A DNA stretch of 12,472 bases. Origin: 4572-13 sp964594065. Lineage in GTDB: Bacteria; Planctomycetota; Phycisphaerae; Sedimentisphaerales; Anaerohalosphaeraceae. Below the pieces are notes generated by a model. That model had not been told where the DNA came from. It ran no database searches and saw only the letters and a program-made list of their open reading frames with translations. Both the position numbers and the translations under genes were made by a program. This document shows positions 1 to 7,547 of this stretch, piece after piece. The stretch spans positions 1 through 12,472 of the forward strand of contig CAZQKX010000092.1 of the NCBI GenBank assembly GCA_964594065.1. Direction: 5' to 3'. Position 1 is the stretch's first letter, and each line of letters starts with the position of its first letter.

Positions 1-1235
1 ATCTCAATTGTGTTGGGAATATCCCCGATCGCATACATCGTTCGAGTCCAAAGCTGCCACCCAAATGTAGCATGCAGCCAATCTTCCAGGTCATTGACTT
101 TCCACAGAAATGCCCAACCGGCAGCGCTTCCGAGAGAGGCGCCCGCCAGACCGACAAAAATTGAAAATAATAAAAAGACCGTCAGGATTCCCGACACCGA
201 AACACCCATGCTTTTCAGGATACCGATGTCCTTGCTTTTATGGCTGATGATCATATACAAAACAACAAAAATAATAAAAACCGTAATCACTCCCAGCATG
301 ATAAATGCCATCGTCATCATGACCTGTTCGGTTTCCATCGGGGCGATAATACTCCTCCGATTGACCTGCCAGCTTTGTACACGAACATTATCTAACAACT
401 GGCCTCCGGGCTTATCTTTGTATTGAGAACGAAAATCCTCCCAGAGGGACTGTATCTGTTCGACACCTTTATGAACTGAGAAATCTTCTTTGAATTTAAT
501 GTGGATCGAGCTGATTCGCTTGAACGGCGTATCCATGCCGCATAGTATCTGGGCCTGCTCAAGCGGCAGATAGATGACTGTCCCATCGGTTTTGGCCAAG
601 CCGCTGTGGCTGTCATCGCTGTAATAAAAGGACTTCGTACTAACCAGATCAGTCCCACTGCGAGCCAGGGCTCCCTTGGAGTTCAGGGGAAACGCACTGA
701 CAATGAATTCCAAAGCAACTGGATTTTCCCAGTAATAATATCCGCCATCTGACTGACGACGTCCCGGGATTACATCGACACAGGGGATACAGCCGGGCAA
801 TTGAGAATTATAGCTCGGTTTAAATGCGTCTTTAATATCTTTCGTATAATGCAAGGTTTTTGAAAAGGTTGTCACCTGACTGTGTATAATCGGATCGATC
901 CCATAAATCTCGATACCCAGATTATAATCTTTATTAAGCCGGGGTATCACGGCCATGCCGACACCCTTTGCCATCGGCGAAGCTGCCTCAACGCACGGCT
1001 CATTTTTCAGTCGGACTAAAAATTCTTCATAGTATCCAAATCCTACAAGTGAATCAGATTCAACAACACAATCACCAACGAAGTCATGGTTTTTTTCTCT
1101 GAAATCTTTTACGAGCCCATTCATGACAGTCATGACAACGATAACAATAAACACGCATAGCGCAACGGCCGCCACCGCCAAAATGGTAATCGGCCGTTTA
1201 AAGAAATATCGTGATGCCAAGATCCACTTGTACAT
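1..1235 (-). CDS. FtsX/LolCE-like ABC transporter permease, second of a tandem pair (C-terminus cut by the window edge)
   Basis: Reading the minus strand from the ATG at 1235-1233 gives an open frame of 411 codons with no stop before the left edge, so the gene is partial. The protein starts MYKWILASRYFFKRP. It has an N-terminal membrane segment (about residues 14-38), a large predicted periplasmic domain of roughly 260 residues, then two further membrane segments separated by the cytoplasmic motif KSKDIGILKSMG. That is the layout of the MacB/FtsX/LolC/LolE permease family, in which the KDIGILK-type loop contacts the ATPase; the fourth membrane segment should lie off the edge. The start follows the stop of the preceding permease by 3 bases, implying translational coupling. 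The two proteins share KDIGILKS and a similar IPNT segment near their C-terminal parts, so they look like diverged paralogues forming a heterodimer, as LolC and LolE do. The cargo is not shown by the sequence: lipoprotein release is likely by analogy, another envelope substrate is possible. Confidence 0.87.
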   Translation of the reverse strand, partial: MYKWILASRYFFKRPITILAVAAVALCVFIVIVVMTVMNGLVKDFREKNHDFVGDCVVESDSLVGFGYYEEFLVRLKNEPCVEAASPMAKGVGMAVIPRLNKDYNLGIEIYGIDPIIHSQVTTFSKTLHYTKDIKDAFKPSYNSQLPGCIPCVDVIPGRRQSDGGYYYWENPVALEFIVSAFPLNSKGALARSGTDLVSTKSFYYSDDSHSGLAKTDGTVIYLPLEQAQILCGMDTPFKRISSIHIKFKEDFSVHKGVEQIQSLWEDFRSQYKDKPGGQLLDNVRVQSWQVNRRSIIAPMETEQVMMTMAFIMLGVITVFIIFVVLYMIISHKSKDIGILKSMGVSVSGILTVFLLFSIFVGLAGASLGSAAGWAFLWKVNDLEDWLHATFGWQLWTRTMYAIGDIPNTIE

Positions 1236-1238
1236 TTT

Positions 1239-2591
1239 TTACTCGTATTGTAAGGTTTCGACAGGCCGGATGCGAGCTGCGGCAATCGCCGGGAGCAATG
1301 ATCCGACCGCCGCAGCCGTCACACCGGCGGCGGTCACCCAAATCACCGAACCCCAGTGCATAGTATTGGGTATCTGCGTAAACATATAGGTACTGGCACG
1401 CCAGAGATTAAGGCCTAAGGCCACACTGATAAAATGCTCAATCGCATTAATATTAATAATGATGACATAGCCTAAACCTATCCCCAAAGCAGCCCCTAAT
1501 ATGCCGACGATCAAACCAAACAAAATGAAGATAGCCGCCGTTGAAAAGCTGGACAAGCCGCAGCTTTTCAGGATGCCAATGTCTTTGCGGCGGGTCATAA
1601 CAATCAAATAAAAGATACAAAAAACAAGAATAATAATACTCGTGCTGATCAATCCAAAGATAAACAGCAGGACACCCATTTGTTTGTGGTATTCGGCCAC
1701 CTGCGCTTCCTGCATTATTTTTGCCGATTCGATCGAGACAAACGGAGACCACTGAAACCGGTCCTGTGCGAAATTTCGCCAAATACCGCGTACCACAGCC
1801 AAAGCCTTTTCCGGTTCTGTATCGGGGGTCAGGCGAATATGAACAGCGGTTGCCGCTTTTGGCCGGCCGGGATACAGCTGCTCTGACAGATACTCAATAG
1901 GCAGCAGAACCGAGGATTCATCGAACTGATATACCCCTGTCATGACGACATCGGACAGTTGGAACTTAACGACTTTTCGCGAAAATCGGTTTTCCAGTCT
2001 GCCGCTTTGTCCATTTTCGGCTTGGGCAACCGAACCGGTTGTCAATGCCATTTTTTGGCCGATCATATCTTTGACCGCATCCATATTATACACATCCGTT
2101 TTTTCATCGGGACGGACCAATGCACCGATTCCCACGATCCCCCCCACCGCATCGGGGCAGTCCGGAACATCGAAGCCGACCTGCTCGGCGGGTTTTTCAT
2201 TTTGAAATAACAATGACTCCTGTAGCGGTGTCACGCTCAGTCTGCCCGGAAGTTCAACCCCCCACGCCATCACCGGACGAACTTTTCCCGGACCGGCCAA
2301 CAGCAAACCGTGACTTTGAAGAACTGATGTAGCGGAGTGAATTGTCTCTGCAGACTCAAGTGAATCGATCAGCTTATCATATTCTGTGATAACTGCGCCG
2401 GAAGGAGCTGTAATAATGATGTCACCCATGAACCGGCCGGCACTGGTCTCAATCGTTTCGATAAAACCGGTAAACAAGCTGTCGGTCGCGATCAACATCG
2501 CACAACTCAGCGCAACGGCAATAATACTGAGCAGCACAACCTTTCGATGCTGCAAATAGCGAAGACACAATAATAAACTGATTTGCTTCAA
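1239..2591 (-). CDS. FtsX/LolCE-like ABC transporter permease, first of a tandem pair
   Basis: A 450-residue inner-membrane protein. One membrane segment lies near residues 17-40, followed by a long predicted periplasmic domain (about 45-305). Three C-terminal membrane segments lie near 308-332, 350-380 and 412-440, and the protein ends in the basic tail ARIRPVETLQYE. The motif MTRRKDIGILKSCG after the second membrane segment is the cytoplasmic coupling loop typical of LolC/LolE/FtsX/MacB permeases, and the RPVETLQYE ending matches the usual (R/K)P-x-E-x-L ending of this family. The chosen start is TTG at 2591-2589, with an AAGG ribosome-binding sequence (2602-2605) 10 bases upstream; no in-frame ATG gives a better N-terminus. 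It lies 57 bases after lysS and 3 bases before the next permease. Placing such permeases next to lysS is a recurring arrangement in diderm bacteria, usually followed by lolD. No ATPase is encoded within the window, so one is expected just past the left edge. The substrate is inferred, not shown. Confidence 0.9.
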   Translation of the reverse strand: MKQISLLLCLRYLQHRKVVLLSIIAVALSCAMLIATDSLFTGFIETIETSAGRFMGDIIITAPSGAVITEYDKLIDSLESAETIHSATSVLQSHGLLLAGPGKVRPVMAWGVELPGRLSVTPLQESLLFQNEKPAEQVGFDVPDCPDAVGGIVGIGALVRPDEKTDVYNMDAVKDMIGQKMALTTGSVAQAENGQSGRLENRFSRKVVKFQLSDVVMTGVYQFDESSVLLPIEYLSEQLYPGRPKAATAVHIRLTPDTEPEKALAVVRGIWRNFAQDRFQWSPFVSIESAKIMQEAQVAEYHKQMGVLLFIFGLISTSIIILVFCIFYLIVMTRRKDIGILKSCGLSSFSTAAIFILFGLIVGILGAALGIGLGYVIIININAIEHFISVALGLNLWRASTYMFTQIPNTMHWGSVIWVTAAGVTAAAVGSLLPAIAAARIRPVETLQYE

Positions 2592-2601
2592 TGTCCGAGC
2601 A

Positions 2602-2605
2602 CCTT
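2602..2605 (-). promoter_or_regulatory. Ribosome-binding site for the first permease (decides a TTG start)
   Basis: AAGG on the minus strand lies 10 bases before the TTG at 2591-2589. The spacing is a little long and the site short, so it supports rather than proves the TTG start. Confidence 0.45.
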
Positions 2606-2648
2606 CATCCTGAAATTGGTATCGCCGGCAGACGCCTCAACCGCACGA

Positions 2649-4121
2649 TCATTCTTCTTCGTTATCGCCCTCAATGGAAACCTTCGCTGATAGCGGTTTT
2701 AGCAGCGGGAATAAAATGACATCCCGAATACTGGTTGCATTGGTCAAAAGCATTACCAAACGATCGATCCCAACGCCCAATCCGCCGGCCGGGGGCATTC
2801 CGTATTTCAATGCATTTACGAAATCATCATCCATTTTGGACATCGACTCTTCTTCGGAAAGGCCGCGGAGCTGAAGACGGAAATTTTCTTCCTGAACATC
2901 CGGGTCATTCAACTCAGTATAGGCATTGGCCAACTCCATCCTGCCGATAAAGAGCTCAAACCGCTCGGCGTAACGGGGGTCGGATTTGCATCGTTTTGTC
3001 AACGGACAAATGGCCGCGGGATAATCGATTACAAACGTCGGATCGACCAGATGCTCCTCGACCGTCGCCTCAAACACTTCATTAATCACAATCGCGTCGT
3101 CCATGCCTGCTTCATGGATCCCAAGCTGCTGTGCTTTTTGGCGAACAGCAGACATGTCATCAATATCGCATCCGGCATGTTCTTTGAGTAAGTCAGCATA
3201 CTTGACTCTTCGCCACGGCCGGATATAATCAATTTCCATTTCTCCAAACGGCAGTTTGGTCCCGCCGCAATGTTCTTCGATCAAAGAACCTACCACCGTT
3301 TCGGTCAAGTCCATCATAACATTATAATCGGCATAGGCCTGATACAATTCCATCATGGTAAATTCGGGATTATGCCGGGTACTGAGCCCTTCGTTACGGA
3401 AGTTCCGATTGATTTCGAAGACCTTTTCCATACCGCCGACCAGCAACCGCTTTAAAAATAATTCCGGCGCGATCCGCATGTATAGATCCAGATCCAGTGC
3501 ATTATGATGTGTGGTGAACGGCTTAGCCGCGGCTCCGCCAGCAAGCGACTGCATCATGGGGGTTTCCACTTCGAGGAAGCCTTGCGACGTCAGATAGTGA
3601 CGGACCGAAGCGATCATTGCACTTCGCTTCCTGAATCGCTCCATCACTTCGGGATTGGCCCATAAATCAACATATCGCATGCGGTATCGCATATCGACAT
3701 CGGACAGACCATGAAATTTTTCCGGCGGCGGAACCAGGGCCTTGCTTAAGAGCGTTGCCTGCTCAACCCAAATGGTAATTTCTCCGGTCCGGGTTCTGCC
3801 AAGCTGACCTTCGGCACCGATGATATCACCGAGATCCAGCAGTTTCATGAATGTCCACTGCTCTTCCAGAAGTTTTTTGCTAAGACCCAACTGGATCGTG
3901 CCGCTGGAATCGCGAAGTGTAATGAAGATCAGCTTTCCAATGTCGCGCAGCAATACAATCCGGCCGGCACAGCAGGCGCGCTGACCTTCTTTGTCATCAA
4001 CATATCCGGCTTTGGCCGTTTCTGCTGAAATCGTATTTTCAAATCGCCCCCCATAGGGATCGACCTTAAAGTCACGGATCTTCTGCAGTTTCTCACGTCT
4101 TTGCTGTTCAAACTTACTCAT
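2649..4121 (-). CDS. lysS: Lysyl-tRNA synthetase, class II
   Basis: Charges tRNA-Lys with lysine using ATP in the cytoplasm. The protein has 490 residues from the preferred start, close to the usual bacterial LysS length of about 500. An N-terminal OB-fold anticodon-binding domain (about 50-130) contains GRIVLLRDIGKLIFITLRD. The class II catalytic core follows, with motif 1 around 182-202 (FLEVETPMMQSLAGGAAAKPF region), motif 2 around 240-260 (FRNEGLSTRHNPEFTMMELY) and motif 3 around 446-465 (GGLGVGIDRLVMLLT). The segment ELANAYTELNDP, typical of LysRS, is also present. The start is taken as ATG at 4121-4119 because AAAAGG lies 9 bases upstream. An in-frame GTG at 4151 would add 10 residues but lacks a ribosome-binding site and lies 2 bases from the protease stop codon. 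It sits 32 bases after the protease gene and 57 before the permeases, consistent with co-transcription. No key motif is missing. Confidence 0.98.
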   Translation of the reverse strand: MSKFEQQRREKLQKIRDFKVDPYGGRFENTISAETAKAGYVDDKEGQRACCAGRIVLLRDIGKLIFITLRDSSGTIQLGLSKKLLEEQWTFMKLLDLGDIIGAEGQLGRTRTGEITIWVEQATLLSKALVPPPEKFHGLSDVDMRYRMRYVDLWANPEVMERFRKRSAMIASVRHYLTSQGFLEVETPMMQSLAGGAAAKPFTTHHNALDLDLYMRIAPELFLKRLLVGGMEKVFEINRNFRNEGLSTRHNPEFTMMELYQAYADYNVMMDLTETVVGSLIEEHCGGTKLPFGEMEIDYIRPWRRVKYADLLKEHAGCDIDDMSAVRQKAQQLGIHEAGMDDAIVINEVFEATVEEHLVDPTFVIDYPAAICPLTKRCKSDPRYAERFELFIGRMELANAYTELNDPDVQEENFRLQLRGLSEEESMSKMDDDFVNALKYGMPPAGGLGVGIDRLVMLLTNATSIRDVILFPLLKPLSAKVSIEGDNEEE

Positions 4122-4130
4122 ATCAATGGG

Positions 4131-4136
4131 CCTTTT
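4131..4136 (-). promoter_or_regulatory. lysS: Ribosome-binding site for lysS (decides the ATG start)
   Basis: AAAAGG on the minus strand lies 9 bases before the ATG at 4121. It argues for that start over the in-frame GTG at 4151, which has no purine-rich leader. Confidence 0.65.
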
Positions 4137-4153
4137 ATTCAATCTGATCACGA

Positions 4154-6397
4154 TTATTCTGTTGCAATCGTCTGGACTGTATCTTTGGAAGAGGCTTTTA
4201 ATGCCAGCGTTTTGCTTGTTGCCACCAATTGACTGCGGACAATCATGATCGCCGCCGCTAACTGCGGATCAGCCTGGATCGTTTCCTCCAAAGAATGCCG
4301 CTTAGCCTGACCGTCTTTGCCCCCATGTCCATTCTGGAAAAGAACGTCATTGTCTCTCTGGATATCAAGCATATTCCTTACTTCATTACTCAGCATTTCC
4401 ACTTCAAAATCGGGCGCGATACCCCAGTCGGTACGCCCCTGCTTTTCGATCTGGTAGCGGTTTTTGACACGTTGATCACTGGGTAAATGATAATACGCCA
4501 TTGTATACTTCATTAGTGAACCATTGCCGGTATAGGGTGTCTGGTTCTGCACGCTTCCCTTTCCATAACTGCGCTGTCCCACAAGGGTCGCCCGTTGATG
4601 ATTTTCATCCTGCAATGCACCGGCAACAATTTCCGAAGCGCTGGCACTGGAACCATTGATCAGGATCACCAATGGATAATCAGGGTGTGTTCCGCTGCGA
4701 TGTGCTATTTCATAGGTGACATTGCCGTGCCGAGGATTGCTTTTGACGATCACCCCTTCTTTGACAAACAGATCAACCACATCGGCAGCCACTTGAAGGT
4801 AGCCGCCGGTGTTAAAACGCAAATCCAGAATTAATCCTTCCAAGCCGCTTTTCTTTTCAAGTTTCCTCAAAACTTCATCAAGATCCGAACCGGAATTTTC
4901 AGTAAACTGCGTCAAACGAACATAACCAATATCATTATCCGGATCGATCACATAATCCCATTGTCCCTCCGCATCGCGCGTCCATCCTCGTAAGGGATCA
5001 ACAACAATTTTGTCTCTGGTAATTTTATACTCTTTTGTCTCATCTGTCGAAGGCCGGTGAATCGTCAATGTGACTTTTGTGCCTTTGGGACCTGTGATCT
5101 TGCTGACAGCACAGAAAATTGTCATCTCCTTTGTCGGTTCACCATCTACCGCGATAATCTCATCATCCGCATCCAAGCCCGATTTATAGGCTGGCGTATC
5201 CGGCAGCAAGCTGGCAACTTTCAATACGCCCGTGGCCTTGGATATCTCCACCCCAATGCCGGTGAATTGCTGCGTCATCATCTTTTCGTAATCCTTAACA
5301 TCCCAAGGCCAGACAATAATCGTATAGGGATCTAAAGCCGTTAACGACGCTTCAGCGAACTGGGCGATCACAACTTCCTCGGGAAGCTGCAATGTGATCG
5401 AGTTTAGCGCCAGAACGTCTTCAAAAGTTGCCGCCATCATTTGAAGCTGCATGGGCATCTGTTTACTCGTGTCCAGATCGACCTGAGCTTGCACGTCATC
5501 TAAGCCGGAAAGCCATCGACCGAAGGCATCCTTTGCCACTTTCCATGTCAGTTCTTCATGTGTGTTTTCAAGGACCTGTCCTAACAGACGACATCGCTTC
5601 AATGCGCTATTGGCCATATCACCATAGTCGATCACATTGACGTAATTGTTTTCGAGAAGATTCAAGCCCCGCAGAAACATTTCCGGCTTGATATCTTCAT
5701 AGCGTTCGGCCGCGGTTTCCCCGCAATTGCTGTCCTTCAATGACAATTCAATTGTCGCCAGTTCGGTTAACTCTTCGGCCTTGTCCTTATATTTGTCGTC
5801 GTCTTCATACAAGGCCGTCAACCAGATATAATTGTGCGTATAAGCGTCCAGCCATTCGCCCTCTTGCTCATACTCATCGGCCTTTTGCTGCATCCTGTCG
5901 AGAATATCCATCACAAACGGGTCATTCAGCAATTCCTCTTTTTGCAGCTCTTCGGCAAATTCTCTGGCGCGGACAAGGGCCAGCATTGTTTCATCAATAT
6001 CGTTGACATCCGGCACCCCTCTGGCAGAGACCTTCTCTTCGATCTTTTTCAGCTCATCCAACTGCTCCAGATAGGCCTTTTGTTTTTCCTGCTGACGATA
6101 TTGCTGCAGTTGTTCATATTGCTTAAGCAGTGTTTTCAACTGCTCGGCCGCAACGGAGTCTTCTTTTTCTTCAAGCATCTGTGCAGCTTCTTCAACCTGG
6201 CCCAAGCGCAGCTTTTCAACAATCGGCTGAAATTCAGATTCTTGTAAAACACCTCCGGCAGCGGTCCGCTGGAGGTCAGCCGGAGTGGGAAGTCTGGAAG
6301 AATTCTCGTTAGAATCACAGGATCCCCCGGTCAAGACAAACAAGCCGCCAATAAACAGACAGTACAATAAGAGTAATTTCTTCACAATCGTTTTCAA
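4154..6397 (-). CDS. ctpA: S41-family C-terminal processing protease with PDZ domain and long helical N-terminal extension
   Basis: A secreted or membrane-anchored serine protease of the CtpA/Prc family, which trims or degrades envelope proteins from their C-termini. Numbering is from the TTG at 6397, giving 747 residues. Residues 5-26 form a basic-then-hydrophobic export signal ending TGGSC, with Cys27 a possible but non-canonical lipid-attachment site. Residues about 80-125 are rich in Lys, Glu, Gln and Leu (coiled coil), and 125-350 are helical and TPR-like. A PDZ domain follows (about 377-466, GIGVEISKATGVLKV to ITGPKGT). The catalytic domain carries SASASEI with nucleophile Ser586 and SYGKG with general base Lys613. 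TTG is preferred because AAGG lies 9 bases upstream and the signal then begins at once; an in-frame ATG at 6469 would run through the upstream hairpin. The protein is much longer than typical CtpA (about 400-450 residues) and nearer Prc in size. It heads the likely protease-lysS-permease operon. Its substrate is unknown. Confidence 0.93.
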   Translation of the reverse strand: MKTIVKKLLLLYCLFIGGLFVLTGGSCDSNENSSRLPTPADLQRTAAGGVLQESEFQPIVEKLRLGQVEEAAQMLEEKEDSVAAEQLKTLLKQYEQLQQYRQQEKQKAYLEQLDELKKIEEKVSARGVPDVNDIDETMLALVRAREFAEELQKEELLNDPFVMDILDRMQQKADEYEQEGEWLDAYTHNYIWLTALYEDDDKYKDKAEELTELATIELSLKDSNCGETAAERYEDIKPEMFLRGLNLLENNYVNVIDYGDMANSALKRCRLLGQVLENTHEELTWKVAKDAFGRWLSGLDDVQAQVDLDTSKQMPMQLQMMAATFEDVLALNSITLQLPEEVVIAQFAEASLTALDPYTIIVWPWDVKDYEKMMTQQFTGIGVEISKATGVLKVASLLPDTPAYKSGLDADDEIIAVDGEPTKEMTIFCAVSKITGPKGTKVTLTIHRPSTDETKEYKITRDKIVVDPLRGWTRDAEGQWDYVIDPDNDIGYVRLTQFTENSGSDLDEVLRKLEKKSGLEGLILDLRFNTGGYLQVAADVVDLFVKEGVIVKSNPRHGNVTYEIAHRSGTHPDYPLVILINGSSASASEIVAGALQDENHQRATLVGQRSYGKGSVQNQTPYTGNGSLMKYTMAYYHLPSDQRVKNRYQIEKQGRTDWGIAPDFEVEMLSNEVRNMLDIQRDNDVLFQNGHGGKDGQAKRHSLEETIQADPQLAAAIMIVRSQLVATSKTLALKASSKDTVQTIATE

Positions 6398-6406
6398 GGT
6401 ACTGAA

Positions 6407-6410
6407 CCTT
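6407..6410 (-). promoter_or_regulatory. ctpA: Ribosome-binding site for the S41 protease (decides a TTG start)
   Basis: AAGG lies 9 bases before the TTG at 6397-6395. It supports TTG over the longer in-frame ATG at 6469, which would place 24 unnatural residues before the signal peptide. Confidence 0.5.
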
Positions 6411-6443
6411 AAATGAATAATATCAATAAATCCAAAAGAGGGC

Positions 6444-6464
6444 AGGGTGGCGATGGGCCACCCT
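6444..6464. repeat. GC-rich perfect inverted repeat (8-bp stem, 5-base loop) between the aldolase and protease genes
   Basis: AGGGTGGC (6444-6451), loop GATGG (6452-6456), GCCACCCT (6457-6464): a perfect hairpin in an otherwise AT-rich 110-base gap. On the minus strand it lies downstream of the aldolase stop. The stem is followed by GCCCTCTTTT, which has only four T and begins a few bases late. It may therefore act as a weak terminator, an mRNA-stabilising hairpin, or a copy of a dispersed GTAGGGTGG-type repeat. The flanking aldolase end has tandem stops (TAA TGA). Confidence 0.6.
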
Positions 6465-6507
6465 ACCAAGATATTTCACTGAAAATCGGCAAATAAAACA
6501 CTGATCA

Positions 6508-7458
6508 TTAGAGACATTCAGCGGCTTTGCCGGCACAACCAAGCACTTGTAATTTATGCTTGACCATCTCTTTTATCGCTTCACGGGCGGGACCAAGATA
6601 TTTTCTCGGATCGAACTCTGCGGGTGTTTCCGCATAGACCTGGCGAATCTTCGCTGTCATCGCCATCCGCAGGTCTGTGTCAATGTTCACCTTGCACACA
6701 GCCATCTTCGAAGCTTTGCTGATAGCATCTTCCGGCACTCCCATAGCATCCGGCATCGCACCGCCATACTTGTTGATGAGGTCTTTAAACTCTTTCAACA
6801 CACTGCTGGAACCGTGCATGACCAGCGGGTAGCCCGGCATCTTTTCAGAAATTTTTTCAACAACATCAAAAGCCAGCTTCGGAGCAGTCTTGAACTTGTA
6901 AGCGCCATGACTGGTACCGATCGCAACGGCCAATGAATCAACCCCGGTTCTTTCAATAAATTCGACTGCCTGATCCGGATCGGTCAGATGGTTCATCACA
7001 TCTTCAGCGCTGAGCCCGACAACATCTTCCTCAATACCACCCAACTGTCCCAGTTCGGCTTCTACCACAACACCATGATCGTGCGCATACTCGACAACCT
7101 GCTTAGTCAATGCAATGTTGTCTTCAAACGAATGGTGAGAACCGTCGATCATAACGGACGTAAATCCGTCATCAACGCACTGTTTACAACTTTCAAAGGT
7201 GTCCCCGTGATCCAAATGCATACAGATTGGGATATCCGGGTTTTCAGCGACAGCCACATCGATGATCGCCTTGAGATAACTCATGCTGGCATAAGACCGG
7301 GCACCGCGAGAAATCTGCAGAATCAATGGGGCTTTTTCTTCAGCAATTGCGCTGACGATCCCTTGGGTGATCTCCATGTTGTTCACATTGAAAGCACCGA
7401 CGGCATAACCATATTTATAGGCCATCTCGAACATTTTTTTAGAATCTACTAAAGCCAT
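6508..7458 (-). CDS. fba: Class II (zinc-dependent) fructose-1,6-bisphosphate aldolase
   Basis: Cleaves fructose-1,6-bisphosphate to dihydroxyacetone phosphate and glyceraldehyde-3-phosphate, and runs in reverse in gluconeogenesis; cytoplasmic. Numbering from the chosen ATG gives 316 residues, in the normal range for the family. The barrel motifs are in order: GAFNVNN near residue 21; CMHLDHGDTFE with catalytic Asp83 and zinc ligand His84; DGSHHSFEDN (about 106-115); VEAELGQLGG (about 132-141); GTSHG with zinc ligand His184; MHGSSSV with His215; and KVNIDTDLR (about 256-264), the phosphate-binding end. The ATG at 7458 is preceded by AGGAG at 5 bases, so it is chosen over an upstream in-frame start at 7494 that would add 12 residues. 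Gaps of 89 bases after lptD and 110 before the protease suggest it may be transcribed separately or through weak read-through. No anomalies. Confidence 0.97.
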   Translation of the reverse strand: MALVDSKKMFEMAYKYGYAVGAFNVNNMEITQGIVSAIAEEKAPLILQISRGARSYASMSYLKAIIDVAVAENPDIPICMHLDHGDTFESCKQCVDDGFTSVMIDGSHHSFEDNIALTKQVVEYAHDHGVVVEAELGQLGGIEEDVVGLSAEDVMNHLTDPDQAVEFIERTGVDSLAVAIGTSHGAYKFKTAPKLAFDVVEKISEKMPGYPLVMHGSSSVLKEFKDLINKYGGAMPDAMGVPEDAISKASKMAVCKVNIDTDLRMAMTAKIRQVYAETPAEFDPRKYLGPAREAIKEMVKHKLQVLGCAGKAAECL

Positions 7459-7463
7459 ACTTA

Positions 7464-7468
7464 CTCCT
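7464..7468 (-). promoter_or_regulatory. fba: Strong ribosome-binding site for the aldolase (decides the ATG start)
   Basis: AGGAG, 5 bases before the ATG at 7458-7456, is the best Shine-Dalgarno sequence among the mapped starts in the window. This fits a highly expressed glycolytic enzyme. Confidence 0.8.
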
Positions 7469-7515
7469 AAGTCAAACAGGTTAATATTTCTCAATACGTA
7501 AACTAATTTATCATA

Positions 7516-7532
7516 AAATCCGCTTTGGATTT
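7516..7532 (-). terminator. Weak hairpin after lptD, possible terminator
   Basis: On the minus strand AAATCC and GGATTT form a 6-bp stem with a 5-base loop, 15 bases after the lptD stop, followed by TATGATAAATT. The T-run is short and the stem AT-rich, so termination would be inefficient at best. The 89-base gap also contains TATGAT just after the stem, which could serve as a -10 element for fba, but no convincing -35 was found at the right distance. Confidence 0.25.
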
Positions 7533-7547
7533 ACTGTCGTACAGCGA

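Noticed and set aside
10..426. Plus-strand open frame of 138 codons at the left edge, and an 88-codon minus-strand frame at 392-658
   Set aside because: Both overlap the continuous 411-codon permease frame on the minus strand, whose motifs and membrane segments are clear.
1453..1782. Minus-strand open frame of 109 codons inside the first permease gene
   Set aside because: It is a different reading frame of the same strand, Cys/Arg-rich and without family features; the permease frame covers it fully.
2592..2612. Six-codon open frame (MKVLGH) whose TGA overlaps the TTG start of the first permease
   Set aside because: It has no well-placed ribosome-binding site and is short enough to be chance; not reported as a leader peptide.
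4122..4151. Extended lysS start at GTG 4151 (10 more residues)
   Set aside because: No ribosome-binding sequence precedes it and it nearly abuts the protease stop, while the ATG at 4121 has AAAAGG at 9 bases.
5834..6247. Plus-strand open frame of 137 codons, very rich in Leu and Phe, looking like a membrane protein
   Set aside because: The Leu/Phe richness is the complement of the Lys/Glu/Gln coiled-coil codons of the S41 protease, not a real membrane protein.
6398..6469. Extended protease start at ATG 6469 (24 more residues)
   Set aside because: It would translate through the GC-rich hairpin and bury the export signal; TTG 6397 has a ribosome-binding site and puts the basic residues right before the hydrophobic stretch.
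6988..7452. Plus-strand open frame of 154 codons opposite the aldolase gene
   Set aside because: The minus frame is an unmistakable class II aldolase; the plus frame is its complement and shows no protein family features.
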